This document shows positions 16,897 to 25,220 of a DNA stretch of 38,435 nucleotides, piece by piece. A program made the position numbers and the translations under genes. The notes under the pieces are model-generated. The model saw nothing but the letters and a program-made list of their open reading frames with translations, was not told the DNA's origin and ran no database searches. Origin of the DNA: JAOUEA01 sp035711865 (GTDB lineage Bacteria; Actinomycetota; UBA4738; HRBIN12). The stretch spans positions 1-38,435 of the forward strand of contig DASTBT010000017.1 in the NCBI GenBank assembly GCA_035711865.1. The letters are read 5' to 3'. Each line of letters begins with the position of its first letter. The stretch's first letter is position 1.

Positions 16897-18189
16897 TTAC
16901 GTCTCCGAGACCGGGATGAAGATGCTGTCCCACTCCTCGCGTTCCTCGTCGGTCGTGAGGTTGCGGCCGAACGGCGTCCTCGCGAGCAGCGCGTCGTCGG
17001 GCCACAGGAACTCGCTGTCGGCGGTCTCCTGCAGGTCGCTCGCGAACTCGCCCTTCTCCTCCGCCGCATGGTCGGCGATGAGGTCCTGCACCGCCGGCAC
17101 CGGCGACATGTACAGCACCCACTCCGTGATCATCTGGGCGATCTCGGGCTTGTAGACCCAGTCCATCAGTTGGTACGCACCCTGTGGGTTGGCGGAGTTC
17201 GCGGGGATCAGCATGTTGTCGATCCACAGCAGCGCGCCACCCTCGGGCACGGCGAACTCGTACGGCTGGTCCTCCCAGATCTTGTAGTAGAGGATGTCGC
17301 CCGACCATGCCATCGACGCCGCGAGGTTCCCGGCCGTGAAGTCGTCGACGTATCCCTGGTCGTAGAACTTCCGAAGGGTTCCGGAGTCCTTGAGCATCTC
17401 GAGCCAGGCGGCGGCCTCCCGCCACTCGTCGGGACCCGAATCGGCGGGGGTGATGCCGAGATTGACCATGACCAGGTCGCCCATGTCGCCGGTGATCATG
17501 CCGACGGAGTTGGTCCCCACGATGTCGGGGTTCATCAGATCGTCCATCTTGGCGATCGGAGCGCTGACCTTCTCGGTGTTCCAGCCCACGCCCGTGAGCC
17601 CCGACTGCCACGCCATGGAGAACCGGTTCCCCGGATCGAAGTCGGGGTCCTTGGCCCATGCGGCCGCGTTCGCATCGAAGTTGGGGCGCAGCGAGGGGTC
17701 GAGCTCGGTGAGCCAGTCGTTGGCGACGAGCGCCGTGAACTCGCGGCCGTTCGTGATCACGATGATGTCGCGGCCGGTGTCCTGGCCCGCTTGCAGCTGG
17801 GGCAGCAGCTCACCGAAGAACGAGGCGTTCGCCTGGATCTCGTCGTTGTAGTTGACGGTGATGCCGGTCTCGTCGGTGAACGCCTGCAGCGACGGATTGA
17901 TCCGTTCGCCCGTGTCGGGATCCTTGGCCTGATCGATGTACAGCGGCCAGTTCGCGAAGTTGATCTCGGTGCCGGGCTCGGCGTTGAAGTCCACCGTCGG
18001 TCCCTCGCCCGGTTCCGGCGCACCCGCCGGCTCGCCCCCGCACGCGGCGAGGATCGAGGCGAAGCTCAGGGTGCCCACGGTGGCGCCGCCGTACCTGATG
18101 AGGTTGCGGCGCGAGAGCCTGCGCTGGGTCATGCCACGCGCCAGCGCGCCCGCGAACGCAGGATCGGGCTGCCTGCGGTCCTCCGTCAT
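16897..18189 (-). CDS. potD: Spermidine/putrescine-binding lipoprotein PotD, Tat-exported
   Basis: Extracellular substrate-binding protein of 430 residues. The N-terminus has a twin-arginine motif S-R-R-N-L-I (26-31), a hydrophobic stretch and a lipobox S-I-L-A-A-C with Cys50, so it should be exported folded by Tat and anchored by a lipid. The mature part opens with I-N-F-A-N-W-P-L-Y-I-D, the usual start of PotD/PotF proteins. The GTG or ATG region at 18189 overlaps the potA stop by four bases. Polyamine versus other small cations cannot be settled from sequence. Confidence 0.87.
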   Translation of the reverse strand: MTEDRRQPDPAFAGALARGMTQRRLSRRNLIRYGGATVGTLSFASILAACGGEPAGAPEPGEGPTVDFNAEPGTEINFANWPLYIDQAKDPDTGERINPSLQAFTDETGITVNYNDEIQANASFFGELLPQLQAGQDTGRDIIVITNGREFTALVANDWLTELDPSLRPNFDANAAAWAKDPDFDPGNRFSMAWQSGLTGVGWNTEKVSAPIAKMDDLMNPDIVGTNSVGMITGDMGDLVMVNLGITPADSGPDEWREAAAWLEMLKDSGTLRKFYDQGYVDDFTAGNLAASMAWSGDILYYKIWEDQPYEFAVPEGGALLWIDNMLIPANSANPQGAYQLMDWVYKPEIAQMITEWVLYMSPVPAVQDLIADHAAEEKGEFASDLQETADSEFLWPDDALLARTPFGRNLTTDEEREEWDSIFIPVSET

Positions 18190-19313
18190 AGTTCTTCCTC
18201 CTCCATGACCAAACCTTCTTGGGGGGCCACCGCGAACGTGTGCTCGGGCTTCCAGGAGACCGTGACGGACTCGCCCTGCTTGGGTGCCTCCTCGTGTCCG
18301 AGGTTCTGCACGTAAGCGGTCATGATCGTGCCGCCCACGGACTCGACCTTGTACTGGTGGCTCACGCCGATGTAGGTCGTCATCGTGACCCGTCCCGCGA
18401 CGTGGTTGAACCCGGCCGGTACGGCCGCCTCGCCGCGCGTGATCGTGAGCTTCTCGGGCCTGACGCCGACCTTGACCGTTCCCTGCACCTCGGAGGGCAC
18501 GCGAGCCATCGGAACGGTGACCGTGCCGCCCGCGGTGAGGGCGACCGTCGACACGCCGTTCGAGCCCTCCTTCAGCTCGCCCTCGAGCATGTTCGCGGAG
18601 CCCAGGAACCCTGCCACGAACTCGGTGTCGGGGTTCTCGTACACCGTCTCGGGGTCGCCGAGCTGCTCGATCTTGCCGAGGCGCATCACGGCCAGCCGGT
18701 CCGACATCGTCATCGCCTCTTCCTGGTCGTGCGTCACGTAGATGAACGTGATGCCGACCTCCTGCTGGATGCGTTTCAGCTCGAGCTGCATCTGCTTGCG
18801 GAGCTTCAGGTCGAGGGCGCCGAGCGGCTCGTCGAGCAGCAGCACCTTCGGTTGGTTCACGAGGGCGCGGGCGAGCGCGACGCGTTGCTGCTGCCCGCCT
18901 GACATCTGCGGGGGCTTGCGGCTCTCGAAGCCGATCAGGTCGACGAGCGTCATCGCTTCCTTGACCCGGGTCTCGATCTCGGCCTTGTCGACCTTCTTGC
19001 GCCGCAGGCCGAAGGCCACGTTCTCCTTCACGTCGAGGTGGGGGAAGAGCGCGTAGCTCTGAAAGACCGTGTTCACGTCGCGCCTGTACGGAGGGAGGTC
19101 GGTGACGTCACGACCTCCGAGGTAGACCGTGCCGTAGGTGGCATCCTCGAAGCCGCCGATCATGCGGAGCGTCGTGGTCTTTCCGCAGCCCGACGGTCCC
19201 AGCAGCGAGAAGAACTCTCCTTCTTCGATGTCGAGAGACAGATCGTCGACTGCGGCGACGTCCGCGAACATCTTCGTGACGCGTTCCAGTCGAACGTCGA
19301 TCTCGTTCGGCAC
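18186..19313 (-). CDS. potA: Spermidine/putrescine ABC transporter ATP-binding protein PotA
   Basis: ATPase of 375 residues that powers the PotBC permease. The P-loop G-P-S-G-C-G-K-T-T is at 39-47, the signature M-S-G-G-Q at 137-141 and Walker B V-L-L-L-D-E-P at 157-163. A C-terminal regulatory (TOBE) region follows from about 280. It starts with GTG at 19313 behind a GGAG sequence. It is the first gene of the pot operon; the 149-base gap before it carries candidate regulatory repeats. Confidence 0.92.
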   Translation of the reverse strand: MPNEIDVRLERVTKMFADVAAVDDLSLDIEEGEFFSLLGPSGCGKTTTLRMIGGFEDATYGTVYLGGRDVTDLPPYRRDVNTVFQSYALFPHLDVKENVAFGLRRKKVDKAEIETRVKEAMTLVDLIGFESRKPPQMSGGQQQRVALARALVNQPKVLLLDEPLGALDLKLRKQMQLELKRIQQEVGITFIYVTHDQEEAMTMSDRLAVMRLGKIEQLGDPETVYENPDTEFVAGFLGSANMLEGELKEGSNGVSTVALTAGGTVTVPMARVPSEVQGTVKVGVRPEKLTITRGEAAVPAGFNHVAGRVTMTTYIGVSHQYKVESVGGTIMTAYVQNLGHEEAPKQGESVTVSWKPEHTFAVAPQEGLVMEEEEL

Positions 19314-19392
19314 GCGCTCTCCCCTCCTCGGCCCCCGCCGGGACGCACCGCGTCGGAGCGGGCGGCATCATCACCTGTCAGTACGTAGTGAG

Positions 19393-19444
19393 GAACCCGC
19401 GGGTTCGGAGATGCATCATCGACCACTTGTACGGAACGGACAAG
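19393..19444 (-). promoter_or_regulatory. Candidate regulatory region of the pot operon
   Basis: The gap 19314-19462 holds a perfect 14-base palindrome GAACCCGCGGGTTC (19393-19406) and an inverted repeat CTTGT-N9-ACAAG (19426-19444). A weak promoter TTGTCC-N17-GATGAT (19443 to 19415, minus strand) would place the -35 inside the second repeat and the transcription start beside the first, the layout expected for a repressor. Palindromes of this length occur by chance in GC-rich DNA, so this is tentative. Nothing else is visible in the gap. Confidence 0.35.
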
Positions 19445-19462
19445 GGGGGATCTTCGGCGTCA

Positions 19463-20620
19463 TCAGCCCGACGGTTCCGAGGCCGAAGAGGCCGGCGTGC
19501 TCGCTTCCCGAGCCTCCGACGGTCCATCGCTCCTGCGGCGCCAGCGATCGAGGGCCGGCAGGGCGGTCACGAGGAAGAGCACCAGGGCCGCGAGCAGCAC
19601 GAGTCCCACCGTCGTCCGGCCGTCGATCAGACCGACCGCCAGGGCGCTCGCGCTGATCAACGCGCTCCACAGGTACATCAGCAGCACCGCCCGGCGATGG
19701 CTGTGTCCGATGTCCATCAGCCGATGGTGGATGTGCTCCTTGTCGGCGTTGCCGATGCCCTGCCCACGCCAGGTGCGCCTGGCGATCGCGAGCGCCACGT
19801 CGAGGAAGGGGATGAACAGCACGAGCAGCGGCACGACCAGTACCCCGGCGATGGCGGCGATGTCACCGCCGCTCGGCGGCAGCGGATTGAGCCCCACCCC
19901 GTCGATCGTGGCGATCGCGAGCAGCATGCCGAGCAGCAACGAGCCCGAATCGCCCATGAAGATCTTCGCGGGATGGAAGTTCCAGGGGAGGAACCCCAGG
20001 CACACGCCCACCGTGATGGCCGAGAGCAGCGCGGCTGGCGAGACGTCGCCGAAGGTGCTCGGCGTGCGGATCGTGTACACGAAGAAGGCGGCCGCGGCGA
20101 TCGCGATCATGCCCGCCGCGAGTCCGTCGAGCCCGTCGACGAGGTTCACGGCGTTCGCGATCGCGACGACCCACAGGATCGTGAGCGGCACGGCCAGGTC
20201 AGGGTCGAGCACCACCACGCCGAGACCGGGGATCCAGAAGTACAGGAGCGTGGCGCCCATCAGCACGAGCACGCCTCCGATGAACACCTGAGCCGTGAAC
20301 TTCGTCAGCGCGGTGATGCCGCGACGGTCGTCGATGGCGCCGAGGCCGACCATCAGCGAGCAGGTCGCGAGGGCAGCGTACGGGACGGGGCTGCCGCGGA
20401 TCACGTCGGAGAACGCCGGGAGCACGAACGCGATGCCCATCGCCACGAGGAACCCCATGTACATCGCGATGCCGCCCATCGTCGGCGTGGGGGTAGCGTG
20501 CACGGTGCGGTCGTTCGGCTGAGAGATCGCCCCCCCACGGATCGCGAGGCGGCGGACGACGGGCGTGACCATGAACGTGGTCCCCGCGCTCGCGAGGAAG
20601 ATGACCAGATAGGCGTTCAC
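19463..20620 (-). CDS. wecA: Undecaprenyl-phosphate N-acetylglucosaminyl 1-phosphate transferase (WecA/TagO family)
   Basis: Integral membrane enzyme (385 residues, about ten or eleven helices) that transfers a sugar-1-phosphate, usually GlcNAc-1-P, to a polyprenyl phosphate and so starts a cell-envelope glycan (arabinogalactan linker in mycobacteria, teichoic acid in Bacillus). Diagnostic pieces are D-D-R-R-G after helix 3, N-A-V-N-L-V-D-G-L-D-G-L, M-G-D-S-G-S-L-L-L-G and the WecA-type H-I-H-H-R-L. The last 35 residues are a polar tail. The place before the atp operon is that of Rv1302 (rfe). It starts with GTG without a clear ribosome site. Confidence 0.9.
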   Translation of the reverse strand: MNAYLVIFLASAGTTFMVTPVVRRLAIRGGAISQPNDRTVHATPTPTMGGIAMYMGFLVAMGIAFVLPAFSDVIRGSPVPYAALATCSLMVGLGAIDDRRGITALTKFTAQVFIGGVLVLMGATLLYFWIPGLGVVVLDPDLAVPLTILWVVAIANAVNLVDGLDGLAAGMIAIAAAAFFVYTIRTPSTFGDVSPAALLSAITVGVCLGFLPWNFHPAKIFMGDSGSLLLGMLLAIATIDGVGLNPLPPSGGDIAAIAGVLVVPLLVLFIPFLDVALAIARRTWRGQGIGNADKEHIHHRLMDIGHSHRRAVLLMYLWSALISASALAVGLIDGRTTVGLVLLAALVLFLVTALPALDRWRRRSDGPSEAREASTPASSASEPSG

Positions 20621-20685
20621 GCTCGTGCCAGTGTGCGGGCCCTGCCCCGGTGCCGCAACCGGAGCCGCCCAGGCCGGCCGCCACG

Positions 20686-21957
20686 TCAGGGATAGACCGG
20701 GAACCGCTGCATGAGGTCGCGCACACGGTTCCGCGCCTTCTCCTTCATCCCCTGGTCCTCCGATGCCTTCAGCACGTCGGCCATGATGCTCGCGATCTCA
20801 CGCATCTCCGGTTCGTCCATGCCCAGCGTCGACGGACCCGGCGTGCCGACCCGGATCCCCGACGGCGCCGACGGTGGGTTCGGGTCGAACGGGATCTGGT
20901 TCTTGTTCAGGGCGATGCCCACCTCGTCGCAGACCGCTTCCGCGACCTTGCCGTCGATGCCGAGGGAACGCAGATCGGCGAGCAGCAGGTGCGAGTCGGT
21001 GCCGCCGGAGACGATCCGGAGCCCTTCGTCGGTGAGGCCGGCGGCCAGCGCCCGAGCGTCACGCACCGTGCGTTCGGCGTAGTCGCGGAACTCGGTGGTC
21101 GACGCTTCCTTGAGGGCCACGGCCTTGCCAGCGATGCAGTGCTCGAGCGGACCCCCCTGCATCATCGGGAACACCGCCTTGTCGATGGCCTTGGCGTGCT
21201 CCTCGCGGCAGAGGATCATCGCTCCCCGCGGACCGCGAAGCGCCTTGTGGGTCGTGAAGGTCACCACGTCGGCGTGGGGCACGGGCGAGGGATAGGCGCC
21301 CCCCGCCACCAGCCCGATGAAATGGCTCGCATCGACCCAGAGCAGCGCCCCGACCTCGTCGGCGATCGCACGGAAGGCCGCGAAGTCGATCGCCCGCGGG
21401 TAGGCGGTGTACCCGGCGAGCACGATCTTGGGACGGTGCTCCCTGGCGAGATCTCGAACCCGATCCATGTCGAGTTGGTCGGTCTCGCGATCGACCTCGT
21501 AGCCGACGAAGTTGAACCACATGCCGCTGACGTTGACCGGCGAGCCGTGGGTGAGGTGCCCGCCGTGGGCGAGGACCATGCCGAGCACCGAGTCGGTGGG
21601 GTCGTTGGGCGTGAGGAACGCCCCGAAGACCGCCATGTTCGCCTGTGCGCCGGCGTGGGGCTGCACGTTCGCGTGGTCGGCGCCGAACAGCTCCTTGGCC
21701 CGGTCGATCGCGAGCTGCTCGGTCACGTCGACGAACTCGCACCCGCCGTAGTAGCGGCGGCCGGGATACCCCTCGGCGTACTTGTTGTTCATCGTCGACC
21801 CGATCGCCGCCAGAACCGCCGGGCTCGCGTAGTTCTCCGACGCGATCAGCCGGAGCTCGGTGCGCTCGCGCTCGAGCTCCCCCGCGATGGCCGCGGCGAC
21901 CTCCGGATCGGTGGCCTTCAGTTCCTCCCAGTCGGCCGCGTACTCCCGCTCACCCAT
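20686..21957 (-). CDS. glyA: Serine hydroxymethyltransferase
   Basis: PLP enzyme of 423 residues that interconverts serine and glycine and charges tetrahydrofolate with a one-carbon unit. R-L-I-A-S-E-N-Y-A-S near 36, Y-A-E-G-Y-P-G-R-R-Y-Y-G-G and the PLP lysine Lys238 in T-T-H-K-A-L-R-G-P-R-G are all present. The PLP-ring stretch reads V-D-A-S-H-F-I-G-L-V-A-G-G rather than the usual D-M-A-H-x-A-G-L-V-A, so the Asp and His that matter are kept while neighbours differ. It lies after the phosphatase gene as in Bacillus (ywlE...glyA). Confidence 0.96.
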   Translation of the reverse strand: MGEREYAADWEELKATDPEVAAAIAGELERERTELRLIASENYASPAVLAAIGSTMNNKYAEGYPGRRYYGGCEFVDVTEQLAIDRAKELFGADHANVQPHAGAQANMAVFGAFLTPNDPTDSVLGMVLAHGGHLTHGSPVNVSGMWFNFVGYEVDRETDQLDMDRVRDLAREHRPKIVLAGYTAYPRAIDFAAFRAIADEVGALLWVDASHFIGLVAGGAYPSPVPHADVVTFTTHKALRGPRGAMILCREEHAKAIDKAVFPMMQGGPLEHCIAGKAVALKEASTTEFRDYAERTVRDARALAAGLTDEGLRIVSGGTDSHLLLADLRSLGIDGKVAEAVCDEVGIALNKNQIPFDPNPPSAPSGIRVGTPGPSTLGMDEPEMREIASIMADVLKASEDQGMKEKARNRVRDLMQRFPVYP

Positions 21958-22014
21958 CAGGTCATCTCCCCTCGTTCGCTCGATCCGGATGCGCCCCGCC
22001 GCCTCCGGTTCCGC

Positions 22015-22605
22015 TCACCCTTCGCTCGCCGCACGCACCGCCACCGGACCGTACAGCCCGTCGACCAATCGCTCGATCCACTCGTCGAGCTCCCATGCGA
22101 TCGCTCGATAGCTCTGCATCGCCAACCCGAGCGGATCTGCGACGTCCTCGTCGTGCGGATTCCCGGCGAACCCATCGTCTCGGACCTCGGCAGCCTCAGC
22201 CACTCGCCCGGGCAACGAGCCGGGGCCGGCGCCGTCACCGACGGGTGCGAGCGACTCCAACAGGCGCACGAGCTCCTTCAACGTGAACACGCGATCACGC
22301 AGTCGCCCGTCGGTGTCCGCGAGCGCATCTCGATGCTCACGCGCCATGCAGACCACGAGGTCGTCGTCGATCGGCGGCATCGCGGAGACCCTGCGGGCGA
22401 TGTGGGTCCGGATGTCGGCGCCGCGCTCCGCCGCGGCGGCGACGGCCTCGGGGGTGGCGCTCGAACCCTCGACCCCCCACATGCCTGCCGACGATACCGA
22501 GGGGGCCTCGGCCCCGAACCGCGCCGCCAGGGCGTCGCGCAGCAGCCCCTCGGCGATGGGGGAACGGCAGATGTTGCCCGTGCAGACGACGAGGATCGAG
22601 GTCAT
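22015..22605 (-). CDS. Low-molecular-weight protein-tyrosine/arginine phosphatase
   Basis: A 196-residue phosphatase with the catalytic loop V-C-T-G-N-I-C-R-S-P (Cys8 to Arg14, C-x5-R) directly at the N-terminus and the D-P acid motif near 153. The position between tsaC/Sua5 and glyA is that of Bacillus YwlE, a protein-arginine phosphatase, but this protein is longer (about 150 residues are usual), with an insert around 105-140. The ATG at 22605 overlaps the stop of tsaC by four bases (ATGA). The upstream open frame is not coding. Tyrosine versus arginine specificity cannot be decided by eye. Confidence 0.87.
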   Translation of the reverse strand: MTSILVVCTGNICRSPIAEGLLRDALAARFGAEAPSVSSAGMWGVEGSSATPEAVAAAAERGADIRTHIARRVSAMPPIDDDLVVCMAREHRDALADTDGRLRDRVFTLKELVRLLESLAPVGDGAGPGSLPGRVAEAAEVRDDGFAGNPHDEDVADPLGLAMQSYRAIAWELDEWIERLVDGLYGPVAVRAASEG

Positions 22606-23240
22606 GGCGAGGGGGGCGAGTCTAACAGTGCCTCCCCCCCGGGAAGGAATCGGTCGATCTCGCTCGGGGCCACGCCTCCGCCACGAACGAGCACCGGGGC
22701 ACCGTGCGCCAGGTCCAGCACGCTCGAAGCGGCACCTTCCATGGGTTCGTCGGTACACAGATACGCGGTCACGAGCATGCCGAAGGTGCGGCGCAGTCCG
22801 GCACACGTCGTGGCCGGAGGTTCACCCGAGCGATTCGCGCTCGACGTGACCAACGGCCCCGCAGCCGCGAGCACAGCCGAGGCGAGCCGATGGGCGGGGA
22901 TGCGGAGCCCGATGGTGGCCCCGTCGCCGCCGAGATCCCACGGCGACGAGGCGTCGGTGCGCGGCAGGATCAGCGTGAGCGGCCCGGGCCAGAACGCCCC
23001 CGCCAGCCGCTCGGCTCTCTCGTCGAAGGACGCGACCTCTCGAGCGACGTCGAGCGAGGGCACGAGCACGGCCAGCGCCGTTCCACGTTCACGTCCCTTC
23101 GCCCGGAACAGGCGGGCGGTCGCCTCGGGTCGATCGGGGCGTGTGCCGATCCCGTAGACGGTGTCCGTCGGGAACACGACCAGCGAGCCTGCGAGGGCGG
23201 CCTCCGCGACCGCCTCCACGGATCCGGCGGTCACGGCCAC
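22602..23240 (-). CDS. L-threonylcarbamoyladenylate synthase (TsaC/Sua5/YrdC)
   Basis: Makes the activated threonylcarbamoyl group used for the t6A modification of ANN-decoding tRNAs. The 212-residue protein has the YrdC fold markers: F-P-T-D-T-V-Y-G-I-G (23-32), K-x-R (Lys48, Arg50) and T-S-S-A-N-R-S-G. It lacks the extra C-terminal Sua5 domain. Its start lies inside the end of prmC (10-base overlap). The neighbours prfA and prmC are also translation factors, the usual arrangement. Confidence 0.92.
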   Translation of the reverse strand: MAVTAGSVEAVAEAALAGSLVVFPTDTVYGIGTRPDRPEATARLFRAKGRERGTALAVLVPSLDVAREVASFDERAERLAGAFWPGPLTLILPRTDASSPWDLGGDGATIGLRIPAHRLASAVLAAAGPLVTSSANRSGEPPATTCAGLRRTFGMLVTAYLCTDEPMEGAASSVLDLAHGAPVLVRGGGVAPSEIDRFLPGGEALLDSPPSP

Positions 23241-24064
23241 GTCGCGACGATCACACGATCCCGGCCGGTGAGATCCGAGCGTACGGAGGTCTTGACCGCG
23301 CCGGCATCGGCGGCGGCCTTCGAGACGGTCGCGGCCTGCTCTTCGTCGATCTCGACCACGACGGCGCCCCCGGATTCGAGCCGGGCCGCCGCCTGCGAGA
23401 ACAGTGACGCGTAGACGGCCGGCCCCCCGACGAGCGCCTCGGTCGGATCGGCTCGCACCTCTGCTGGCAACGAAGCGAACCGGTGCGGCTCGATGTAGGG
23501 AGGATTGCTCACCACGAGGTCGATCCGTCCGACGGCCGCGTCGTCGAGGCCGGTCAGCAGATCACTCCGAACGAGGCGGATCTCGAGGCCGGTCCGCAGG
23601 GCGTTCTCCTCGGCCAGCTCGATCGCCTCGGGCGAACGATCGACGGCCCACACCGTGGCGTCCGGACGCTCCTGCTTCAGGGCGAGGGCGATCGCTCCGG
23701 TCCCCGTGCCCACGTCGACGACGACGGGTCGGCGGCGGCTGCGGAGCGTCTCGAGCGCCGCGTCGACGACGACCTCGGTCTCGGGCCTGGGCACGAACAC
23801 CCCGGGGCGCACCGTCAGCGAGAGCCTCCGGAACCCCGCCTCGCCCGTCAGATGCTGGGTCGGCACGCCGGCGCATCGGCGGCAGAGCGCCTGCCCGAAC
23901 GCCCTCGCCTCGATACCCCGCAGCGGCTCCTCGCGGCGATACAGGCCGGCGCGATCGGTCCCGAGCACGTCGATCAGGAGGCGCTCGGCCGTCGGCAGCG
24001 GCGCGTCGACGTCGTGGCGCTCCAGGTACTCCGCCGCCCGCCGCACCACCAGGGCCGGCCTCAC
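23231..24064 (-). CDS. prmC: Release factor glutamine methyltransferase PrmC
   Basis: SAM-dependent enzyme that methylates the Gln of the GGQ motif of release factors. The 277-residue protein has an N-terminal helical domain, SAM motif V-D-V-G-T-G-T-G-A (about 116-124) and the substrate-glutamine motif N-P-P-Y (187-190). It follows prfA, whose product is its substrate, with a four-base overlap. Confidence 0.95.
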   Translation of the reverse strand: MRPALVVRRAAEYLERHDVDAPLPTAERLLIDVLGTDRAGLYRREEPLRGIEARAFGQALCRRCAGVPTQHLTGEAGFRRLSLTVRPGVFVPRPETEVVVDAALETLRSRRRPVVVDVGTGTGAIALALKQERPDATVWAVDRSPEAIELAEENALRTGLEIRLVRSDLLTGLDDAAVGRIDLVVSNPPYIEPHRFASLPAEVRADPTEALVGGPAVYASLFSQAAARLESGGAVVVEIDEEQAATVSKAAADAGAVKTSVRSDLTGRDRVIVATWP

Positions 24065-25170
24065 ATCGACCCTCCGTCATCGCCGGAGAGCTGCTCGGCG
24101 CGCTCGACCGCGTTCAGCCGGTCGATGAAGGCGTCGAGCTCGTCGCCTCCCTCGAGCACCTCCGTGAGCCGATGCGAGGTGTGCTTGATGCGATGGTCCG
24201 TCACGCGTCCGTCGGGGAAGTTGTACGTCCGGATCTTCTCCGCGCGGTCGCCCGATCCGAGCTGTGAACGGCGCGTCGCCGCTTCCTTCGCGGCCGCCTC
24301 GTCCTGGGCCCGCTGCAACAGGCGAGCGCGCAGATACCGCATGGCCTTCTCGCGGTTCTGCAGCTGCGACCGCTCTTCCTGGCACTCGATCTTGATGCCG
24401 GTCGGCAGGTGCACGATGCGCACGGCGGAGTCGGTCGTGTTGACGGACTGCCCGCCGGGACCGCTCGAGCGATAGACATCGATCACCAGGTCCTCTGGGC
24501 GGATCTCCACCTCGACCTCCTCGGCCTCGGGCAGCACCGCGACCGTGGCGGTCGAGGTATGGATGCGCCCCGACGACTCCGTGACGGGGATCCGCTGCAC
24601 CCGATGCACACCCGATTCGTGTTTCAGCCGCGCGTAGGCGTCGCGGCCCCCCACCTCGAGGACGGCCTCCTTGAAGCCGCCGATGTCGCTCGGCGAACTG
24701 GACAGGACGTCGGTCTTCCAGCGATGGCGCTCCGCGAGGCGCAGGTACATCTCGTAGAGGTCACCCGCCCACAGGGCGGCCTCCTGGCCGCCGGCGCCCG
24801 CCCTGATCTCGACGATCACGTCCTTGCCGTCGTTGGGATCCTTCGGCACCAGCATCGTTTCGAGGCGGGCACGGATCTCCGTGGCTCGGGCTCCGGCCTC
24901 GGCCGCCTCCTGCTCGAGGAAGGCCGTCATCTCCGGATCTGCCTCCCGAGCGGCCAGCTCGCGGGCATCGGCGGCCTGCTCGACCGCGTCGCGATACTCC
25001 CGATACGGCACGACGATCTCCTCGAGTTCGGCGTAGGCCTTGCCGAGGGATCGGAGTCGCTCGGGATCGGTGGCCACGCCCGGCTCGGCCATCTCGGCGG
25101 CGATCCGTTCGTGGCGGGCCCGGATCTCCCCGAGTCGTGCGTCGAAGTCGTCGGTCACGTCGTCGATCAT
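24061..25170 (-). CDS. prfA: Peptide chain release factor 1
   Basis: RF1 ends translation at UAA and UAG. The stop-codon reading tripeptide is P-V-T (195-197), the RF1 type (RF2 has S-P-F), and the catalytic G-G-Q is at 239-241. Length 369 is normal. The ATG at 25170 has no Shine-Dalgarno sequence; the bases in front are pyrimidine-rich. A GTG four codons later has none either, so the start is the least certain part. Forty-nine bases separate it from the DivIVA-like gene. Confidence 0.95.
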   Translation of the reverse strand: MIDDVTDDFDARLGEIRARHERIAAEMAEPGVATDPERLRSLGKAYAELEEIVVPYREYRDAVEQAADARELAAREADPEMTAFLEQEAAEAGARATEIRARLETMLVPKDPNDGKDVIVEIRAGAGGQEAALWAGDLYEMYLRLAERHRWKTDVLSSSPSDIGGFKEAVLEVGGRDAYARLKHESGVHRVQRIPVTESSGRIHTSTATVAVLPEAEEVEVEIRPEDLVIDVYRSSGPGGQSVNTTDSAVRIVHLPTGIKIECQEERSQLQNREKAMRYLRARLLQRAQDEAAAKEAATRRSQLGSGDRAEKIRTYNFPDGRVTDHRIKHTSHRLTEVLEGGDELDAFIDRLNAVERAEQLSGDDGGSM

Positions 25171-25220
25171 GCCAAGGAGAGCGCCGGATCGCCCGCGGAC
25201 CCGGGCGTGCGTCCAGCGAC

